Source of the DNA: CAYNJF01 sp964351745
GTDB taxonomy: Bacteria; Pseudomonadota; Gammaproteobacteria; Berkiellales; Berkiellaceae
Reading direction: 5' to 3'
Assembly: GCA_964351745.1 (NCBI GenBank)
Contig: CAYGPI010000092.1
Coordinates: 1-9,600 of the forward strand
DNA: 9,600 nt
Shown here: positions 5,333 to 9,600 of the stretch, in pieces
How positions within the stretch are numbered: the stretch's first letter is position 1
Layout: every line of letters starts with the position of its first letter
Translations under genes and position numbers: made by a program
Notes under the pieces: model-generated
Told to the model about the DNA's origin: nothing
Database searches by the model: none
What the model saw: the letters and a program-made list of their open reading frames with translations, nothing else

Positions 5333-7429
5333 ATGCTACAAGCATCTTTACCATCTCATACACAATCTTTCACGTATGAGGCATTGATTGCAGATTTAAA
5401 AGGGGTTGGCCCACATACGCTTCGCTGTTTAGCAAAATTGAATTTAGTCACTTATCGAGATCTGCTTTTCCATTTTCCGTTGCGGTATGAAGATAGGACA
5501 AGAATAACATCTATCAAAGATATTCATGCCAGCCACAAAGTACAAGTCCAAGGTCAAGTAGAAAAAATCCAGGTTCATCGTGGTCGAAAGCGTTGGCTAG
5601 AAATCTTCTTAAAAGACAAAACAGGGATGATAAGTCTAGTCCTTTTTCACTTCACTCAAAAGCAAGTGGACATTTTATCTTCGAAGCCTATGGTTCGATG
5701 CTTTGGGGAGTTAAGCCAAAAAGGCGGCAAGCTTAGTTTGGTTCATCCAGAAATACAATTTATTCGTCGAGCTGATGATCCTGTTGAGGAAACCTTAACT
5801 CCCATTTATCCTGTGACAAAAGGTCTTTATCAAAATCTTCTTCGAAAGCTGATATCCCAAGTCTTAAATGAATTTTCGTTAAGTCATGAACCAGAAAGAT
5901 TGCCCAATCATCTGGTGAATGATTTTAATTTGCCATCTTTTAAAGCTTCTATTTTAACCATCCATCAACCTAGGCCAGATGATTGTACACAAGCTTTATT
6001 GATGATGAAGCATCAAGCTTTTCAACGATTGATTGTTGAAGAGCTAATGGCACATCAAGTTGCACTCAAAAAAATGCGTTTAGAATCTTCTAAAGAGCAA
6101 GCGATGGCGCTTAAACCACCTGAGTCTTTGATGCATCAATTTTTAGAAAAGCTTCCATTTTCTCTGACAGGTGCGCAAAATCGTGCTTTTGAAGCGCTTG
6201 CTGAGGATTTGCAGAAATCATCACCGATGATGCGTTTAATCCAAGGAGATGTTGGATCAGGGAAAACGGTGGTTGCAGGTTTAGCCGCTTTATTTGCGGT
6301 GGCCAATCAAACTCAAGTGGCCGTATTGGCGCCTACAGAAATTTTAGCAGAGCAACATTTTCAGCAATTTAAAGCCTGGTTTGAGCCTTTAGGATATGAC
6401 GTTATTTTTCTTAAAGGAGGCATCAAGGCAAAACAAAAAAGAGAACTTTTAGATCAATTAGACAATCAGGACACGTTGATCGCGGTCGGAACACATGCTT
6501 TGTTTCAGCAAACGGTTACTTTCAAACGCTTGAGCTTGATGATTGTTGATGAGCAGCACCGCTTTGGTGTTCATCAAAGATTGCAATTACGGGCTAAAGG
6601 GGCTTCACTAGTACCCCATCAGTTGGTGATGACAGCGACGCCCATTCCTAGAACGCTAGCGATGACTCGATACCGAGATTTAGATTTAACCGTGATTGAT
6701 GAATTGCCTCCAGGGCGAAAAGAGATTACGACGATTTGTTTGCCAGAAGAGAGTCGTGGAGACATCCTAGAGAAAATTGAAGCTATCATTGTAAAAGGGC
6801 AACAAATATATTGGGTTTGCCCCTTAATCACTGAGTCTGAAAAACTACAGATCCAAGCCGCTGAAATGGCCTATGAAGAAATCAGAGAAAAATTAAAACA
6901 CCCAGTCGCATGCATTCATGGGCGTATGAAAGCACCAGAAAAACAAGCCATCATGAAAGATTTTATCGACAATGAAACAAAAGTATTAGTCGCCACGACC
7001 GTGATAGAAGTTGGCGTGAATGTACCAAATGCTACTTTGATGGTCATTGATAATGCCGAAAGGCTTGGGCTTGCTCAGTTACATCAATTGCGTGGACGCG
7101 TTGGTCGTGGTGCCGATCAAAGCTTTTGTATCTTACTTTATAAAAAACCACTGACACCTCATGCTAAAAAAAGACTAGATGTGATGCGACGGACAAATGA
7201 TGGTTTAATCATCGCAGAAGAAGATCTTAAAATTCGAGGTCCTGGAGAGGTTCTAGGCGCTCGCCAAACGGGCTTGCAGATGTTTAAGGTGGCAGATATT
7301 TTTAGAGATCAAACGTTGATTTACCGAGTGAATGACTTTGTTAAGCATAAAACATGTGATTTCGAAGATTTAACCCAAAAGCTGTCTCCAGTATGGATTG
7401 GCGTGGATGTGAATTGTCAAACAGTTTAA
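5333..7429 (+). CDS. recG: ATP-dependent DNA helicase RecG
   Basis: RecG is a superfamily 2 helicase that reverses stalled replication forks and migrates branched DNA. The product is 698 aa (E. coli 693). The N-terminal part is the wedge/OB region (about 60-145) that binds the fork. The helicase motifs are complete: Walker A GDVGSGKT (305-312), LAPTEILAEQH (332-342), DEQH box (406-409, in VDEQHRFG), TATPIPRT (434-441), ATTVIEVGVNVPNA (554-567) and QLHQLRGRVGRG (582-593). The RecG C-terminal landmark DLKIRGPGEVLGARQTG (631-647) is also intact. The start is two bases after the spoT stop, with GGAG at 5321-5324 eight bases upstream inside the end of spoT, so translation is probably coupled. In E. 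coli trmH lies between spoT and recG; here it is absent. Confidence 0.97.
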   Translation: MLQASLPSHTQSFTYEALIADLKGVGPHTLRCLAKLNLVTYRDLLFHFPLRYEDRTRITSIKDIHASHKVQVQGQVEKIQVHRGRKRWLEIFLKDKTGMISLVLFHFTQKQVDILSSKPMVRCFGELSQKGGKLSLVHPEIQFIRRADDPVEETLTPIYPVTKGLYQNLLRKLISQVLNEFSLSHEPERLPNHLVNDFNLPSFKASILTIHQPRPDDCTQALLMMKHQAFQRLIVEELMAHQVALKKMRLESSKEQAMALKPPESLMHQFLEKLPFSLTGAQNRAFEALAEDLQKSSPMMRLIQGDVGSGKTVVAGLAALFAVANQTQVAVLAPTEILAEQHFQQFKAWFEPLGYDVIFLKGGIKAKQKRELLDQLDNQDTLIAVGTHALFQQTVTFKRLSLMIVDEQHRFGVHQRLQLRAKGASLVPHQLVMTATPIPRTLAMTRYRDLDLTVIDELPPGRKEITTICLPEESRGDILEKIEAIIVKGQQIYWVCPLITESEKLQIQAAEMAYEEIREKLKHPVACIHGRMKAPEKQAIMKDFIDNETKVLVATTVIEVGVNVPNATLMVIDNAERLGLAQLHQLRGRVGRGADQSFCILLYKKPLTPHAKKRLDVMRRTNDGLIIAEEDLKIRGPGEVLGARQTGLQMFKVADIFRDQTLIYRVNDFVKHKTCDFEDLTQKLSPVWIGVDVNCQTV

Positions 7430-7445
7430 TAAAATAATAACAAGC

Positions 7446-7452
7446 AAAGGAG
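7446..7452 (+). promoter_or_regulatory. Ribosome binding site that sets the GTG start of rocD
   Basis: AAAGGAG ends immediately before a TTG at 7453 and lies six bases before the GTG at 7459. The TTG has no room for a ribosome site, so GTG is the better start. Confidence 0.7.
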
Positions 7453-7458
7453 TTGACT

Positions 7459-8667
7459 GTGGAAAAAACAAACTATTTTATTCAAGGTGAGGACGCACGT
7501 TGTGCACACAATTACCATCCATTAGGCGTGGTACTTGAGCGAGGTGAAGGCATTTGGCTTTGGGATGTTGAGGGCAAAAAGTATCTTGATATGATGTCTG
7601 CTTACTCCGCTGTGAGTCATGGGCATTGCCATCCGGCATTAATAGAGACACTTAAGCAACAAGCAAGCACGTTAAATATTACGTCACGCGCTTTTCATAC
7701 CGATAAATTATTTCCCTTCCTAGATAAGCTTTGTACCATGACGGGCTTAAATATGGCGCTTCCCATGAATACAGGCGCAGAGGCTGTCGAAACCGCTATC
7801 AAGGCTGTGAGACGTTGGGGATATCGACACAAAAAAATCCCTAAAGATAAAGCTGAAATTATTGTGGCCCAGGATAATTTTCATGGTCGAACTTTGACGA
7901 TTACAAGTTTTTCAACGGATGAAGCTTATAAAGCTGATTATGGTCCATTTACCCCTGGTTTCAAAGCGATTGCTTATAATGATGTCGAAGCTCTTGAAAA
8001 GGCCATCACGCCAAACACGTGTGCCTTTTTAGTTGAGCCAATGCAAGGCGAATCAGGGATCCAAATTCCATCTGCAGGATGGTTAAAGAAAGTCTCAAAA
8101 ATTTGCAAAGACAATCAAGTGTTGTTGGTTTTAGATGATATTCAAACTGGTTTAGGTCGCACTGGCAAGATGTTTGCCTTTGAGCACGAAGGTATCCAAC
8201 CAGATGCACTTTTGCTTGGTAAAGCTTTAGGAGGTGGTATCTTCCCTGTCTCTGCTTTCTTAGCTAATCAAGAGGTGATGCAAGTTTTTGAGCCAGGTAG
8301 TCATGGATCAACCTTTGGTGGTAACCCATTAGCCTGTGCTATTGCTCTTCGTGCGCTTGAATTACTTGAATCTGAGAATTTGGCAGATAACAGTGCACAA
8401 CTTGGGGATTTTATGTTAAATGCCCTTAAAGAATTCCATAGCCCATTGATTAAAGATGTTCGTGGTTGTGGCCTTTGGATTGGATTAGAGATTGATACGA
8501 CAAAGATTTCAGCACGAGCTGTGTGTGAAAGTTTAATGGAAGAAGGTATTTTAACCAAGGAAGCTCATGATACCGTGATTCGCTTAGCGCCGCCTCTCAT
8601 TATCTCTCAGGATGAATGTCGCTGGGCTTTGGATAAAATCATGTCAGCTTTCCATAAAATCAAGTAA
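7459..8667 (+). CDS. rocD: Ornithine aminotransferase (ornithine-oxo-acid transaminase)
   Basis: This class-III PLP-dependent aminotransferase converts ornithine and 2-oxoglutarate to glutamate-5-semialdehyde and glutamate, linking arginine/ornithine breakdown to proline and glutamate. The 402-aa product from the GTG start matches Bacillus RocD in length (about 401 aa) and in family features: NYHPL (18-22), MSAYSAV (46-52), TSRAFH (75-80), LPMNTGAEAVETA (101-113), FHGRT (141-145), EPMQGESG (193-200), GKALGGG with PLP lysine Lys255 (254-260), GSTFGGNPLA (283-292) and HDTVIRLAPPLIIS (370-383). Acetylornithine and GABA transaminases are relatives, but MSAYSAV, TSRAFH and HDTVIRLAPPL fit ornithine aminotransferase best. 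Asp226 is in place to bind the pyridine nitrogen of PLP; the next residue, usually Glu, is Asp227. The gene starts 29 bp after recG with no visible promoter, so read-through from recG is likely, and a strong hairpin follows its stop. Confidence 0.93.
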   Translation: MEKTNYFIQGEDARCAHNYHPLGVVLERGEGIWLWDVEGKKYLDMMSAYSAVSHGHCHPALIETLKQQASTLNITSRAFHTDKLFPFLDKLCTMTGLNMALPMNTGAEAVETAIKAVRRWGYRHKKIPKDKAEIIVAQDNFHGRTLTITSFSTDEAYKADYGPFTPGFKAIAYNDVEALEKAITPNTCAFLVEPMQGESGIQIPSAGWLKKVSKICKDNQVLLVLDDIQTGLGRTGKMFAFEHEGIQPDALLLGKALGGGIFPVSAFLANQEVMQVFEPGSHGSTFGGNPLACAIALRALELLESENLADNSAQLGDFMLNALKEFHSPLIKDVRGCGLWIGLEIDTTKISARAVCESLMEEGILTKEAHDTVIRLAPPLIISQDECRWALDKIMSAFHKIK

Positions 8668-8676
8668 TTCTGGCCA

Positions 8677-8709
8677 TTTCCGAAGGTGCTGTGATGCACC
8701 TTCGGGAAA
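8677..8709 (+). terminator. Hairpin after rocD, probable transcription terminator
   Basis: Arms TTTCCGAAGGTGC (8677-8689) and GCACCTTCGGGAAA (8696-8709) pair over 13 bp with one bulged base around a 6-nt loop. It begins nine bases after the rocD stop. The following bases (TATTCTAAAA) are AT-rich but do not form a clean T run, so efficiency is uncertain. Confidence 0.6.
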
Positions 8710-8774
8710 TATTCTAAAAATCACCTATTTTTATATACATCAGAGCGTAATTGACTCAATCAAATTCTTAGGCA

Positions 8775-8804
8775 TTGAGAGGCATGGTCTTTCTTGGTTA
8801 CAAT
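8775..8804 (+). promoter_or_regulatory. Sigma70-type promoter of the EamA transporter gene
   Basis: TTGAGA (8775-8780) and TACAAT (8799-8804) each match consensus at five of six positions and are 18 bp apart. Transcription would begin near 8811, giving a leader of about 27 nt before the ATG at 8838. A short inverted repeat, CTCAAT (8755-8760) with ATTGAG (8774-8779), overlaps the -35. Placement after the rocD hairpin supports a new transcription unit. Confidence 0.6.
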
Positions 8805-8816
8805 GAACCTAATCTC

Positions 8817-8841
8817 ACATAAAAAGGGCTCCCTTTTATGT
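8817..8841 (+). promoter_or_regulatory. Inverted repeat covering the ribosome site and start codon of the transporter gene
   Basis: ACATAAAAAGGG (8817-8828) and CCCTTTTATGT (8831-8841) are complementary apart from one extra A in the left arm. The left arm contains the only Shine-Dalgarno-like sequence (AAAGG) and the right arm contains the ATG (8838-8840). In RNA the stem would lock both away. The pairing is seen directly; a regulatory role is inference. Confidence 0.55.
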
Positions 8842-9600
8842 CTTATGGACCAGCTTTAGGTTATCTCTCATTGACTGTTGCTCAAGTGATGATTGGTGTT
8901 AACGTTGTCATTGGTAAATACCTTTTAGATTACATGCCAGTTCATATTCTCATGGGCCTTCGCTTTTTAGTGAGCGCTGTGGGCCTTACGATTGCTTTCA
9001 AGCTGTCACGTAGCAGCTGGCTATCGCCTTATCACCCTACTGGTCGCCTTGAGATAAAAGATTGGGTGTTGATGATCTTGCAGGGCTTATGCGGTGGCTT
9101 TCTTTTTAATTTCTTTTTTATTTGGGGACTTGATTACACAACAGCAACGTCTGCAGGTATTATTGGCAGTAGCTTGCCCGTGATTATAGCTTTGAGCGCT
9201 TTTGTGATCCTCAAAGAGCGTATGAGTTTAGCAATTGGCATTGCCATGATTTTTGCTGTGGCTGGTATTCTTGTCATTAGTTTAGATAATGCACCGGCCC
9301 ATGGAGAGGTAGATGGTGACGGCAGCTATCTTGGAGACTTTTTAATTTTAATTGCGATGTTCCCAGAAGCTTGGTACTCCATTTTAGGAAAGCTCATAGC
9401 CAATCGTGTGCGCACCATTGCAGCCGCTGTTGTGGCTAACTGGGTCACGGTTTTACTATTTCTACCTTTAGCTTGGCCACAAGCGATGACATACACGTGG
9501 TCAACGATGACACCTTTATTTTGGGTGCTTGTCGGTATTGGGGGACTTGGGAGTTTGTTGTTCTTTTGGCTTTGGCCTTGGGGATTAAAATATGTTTCCG
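8838..9600 (+). CDS. EamA/DMT-superfamily transporter (3' end outside window)
   Basis: An uninterrupted frame from the ATG at 8838 runs to the right edge (254 codons). It encodes a hydrophobic polytopic inner-membrane protein with about eight membrane segments visible, roughly at residues 7-29, 34-55, 75-96, 101-124, 130-148, 164-187, 193-213 and 226-246. Family members have ten in about 300 aa, so about 50 residues are missing. The EamA pattern is clear in GLRFLVSAV (40-48) and in LDYTTATSAGIIGSSLP (98-114) followed by ILKERMS (124-130). DMT carriers export or import metabolites such as amino acids; the substrate cannot be read from this sequence, and closeness to rocD is not enough to assign one. 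The ATG at 8838 is the first possible start after an in-frame TAA at 8820. The gene has its own promoter and is probably not part of the rocD transcript. Confidence 0.9.
   Translation, partial: MSYGPALGYLSLTVAQVMIGVNVVIGKYLLDYMPVHILMGLRFLVSAVGLTIAFKLSRSSWLSPYHPTGRLEIKDWVLMILQGLCGGFLFNFFFIWGLDYTTATSAGIIGSSLPVIIALSAFVILKERMSLAIGIAMIFAVAGILVISLDNAPAHGEVDGDGSYLGDFLILIAMFPEAWYSILGKLIANRVRTIAAAVVANWVTVLLFLPLAWPQAMTYTWSTMTPLFWVLVGIGGLGSLLFFWLWPWGLKYVS

Noticed and set aside
7453..7458. TTG start for rocD
   Set aside because: The AGGAG directly abuts this codon, leaving no spacing; GTG at 7459 is spaced correctly.
8612..8806. 64-codon plus-strand frame running from the end of rocD through the terminator
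   Set aside because: It overlaps rocD out of frame, crosses the hairpin and the transporter promoter, and its translation is not recognisable.
1..9600. Mobile element, CRISPR array, RNA gene or novel defence system
   Set aside because: I saw no terminal inverted repeats with a transposase, no regularly spaced repeats and no tRNA or rRNA signature. Nearly all bases belong to recognisable housekeeping genes.

Overview
This window reads as ordinary chromosome of an AT-leaning gammaproteobacterium. The genes are full length and closely packed, ribosome sites are clear for nearly all of them, and I see no transposase, phage gene, tRNA, rRNA or CRISPR array. The order (ExoIII/Crc-family gene, rph, yicC, gmk, rpoZ, spoT, then recG) resembles the crc-rph-yicC-gmk-rpoZ-spoT neighbourhood of Pseudomonas and the gmk-rpoZ-spoT-trmH-recG run of E. 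coli. Base composition and protein sequences would fit a Legionella/Coxiella-like lineage, but that placement is a guess from memory, not a search.

Layout. Bases 2-391 (+) hold the C-terminal half of an exonuclease III/Crc-family protein cut by the left edge. It converges on rph (380-1096, -), and the two 3' ends overlap by 12 bp. A 161-bp divergent region with a good TATAAT box for rph separates rph from yicC (1258-2121, +). From yicC the plus strand carries a dense run: yicC, gmk (2126-2740), rpoZ (2807-3082), spoT (3210-5330), recG (5333-7429) and rocD (7459-8667). Gaps are 2-4 bp at yicC/gmk and spoT/recG, 29 bp at recG/rocD, and longer at gmk/rpoZ (66 bp, with its own TATAAT) and rpoZ/spoT (127 bp, with an 18-bp perfect palindrome). 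A strong hairpin follows rocD. A well-formed sigma70-type promoter then leads into an EamA/DMT transporter (8838 onward) that runs off the right edge.

How the genes fit together. RNase PH and YicC act on RNA ends and RNA turnover. Gmk makes GDP, feeding the GTP pool. SpoT makes and hydrolyses (p)ppGpp from that pool, and the omega subunit encoded by rpoZ contributes to a (p)ppGpp binding site on RNA polymerase in E. coli. RecG remodels stalled forks. RocD links ornithine/arginine to glutamate and proline. The transporter looks like a separate unit.

I found no undescribed system. The points most worth a second look are small: a catalytic Asp-to-Glu change in the ExoIII/Crc-family protein, a hairpin covering the Shine-Dalgarno sequence and start codon of the transporter, the palindrome ahead of spoT, and the poor ribosome-site spacing of spoT.
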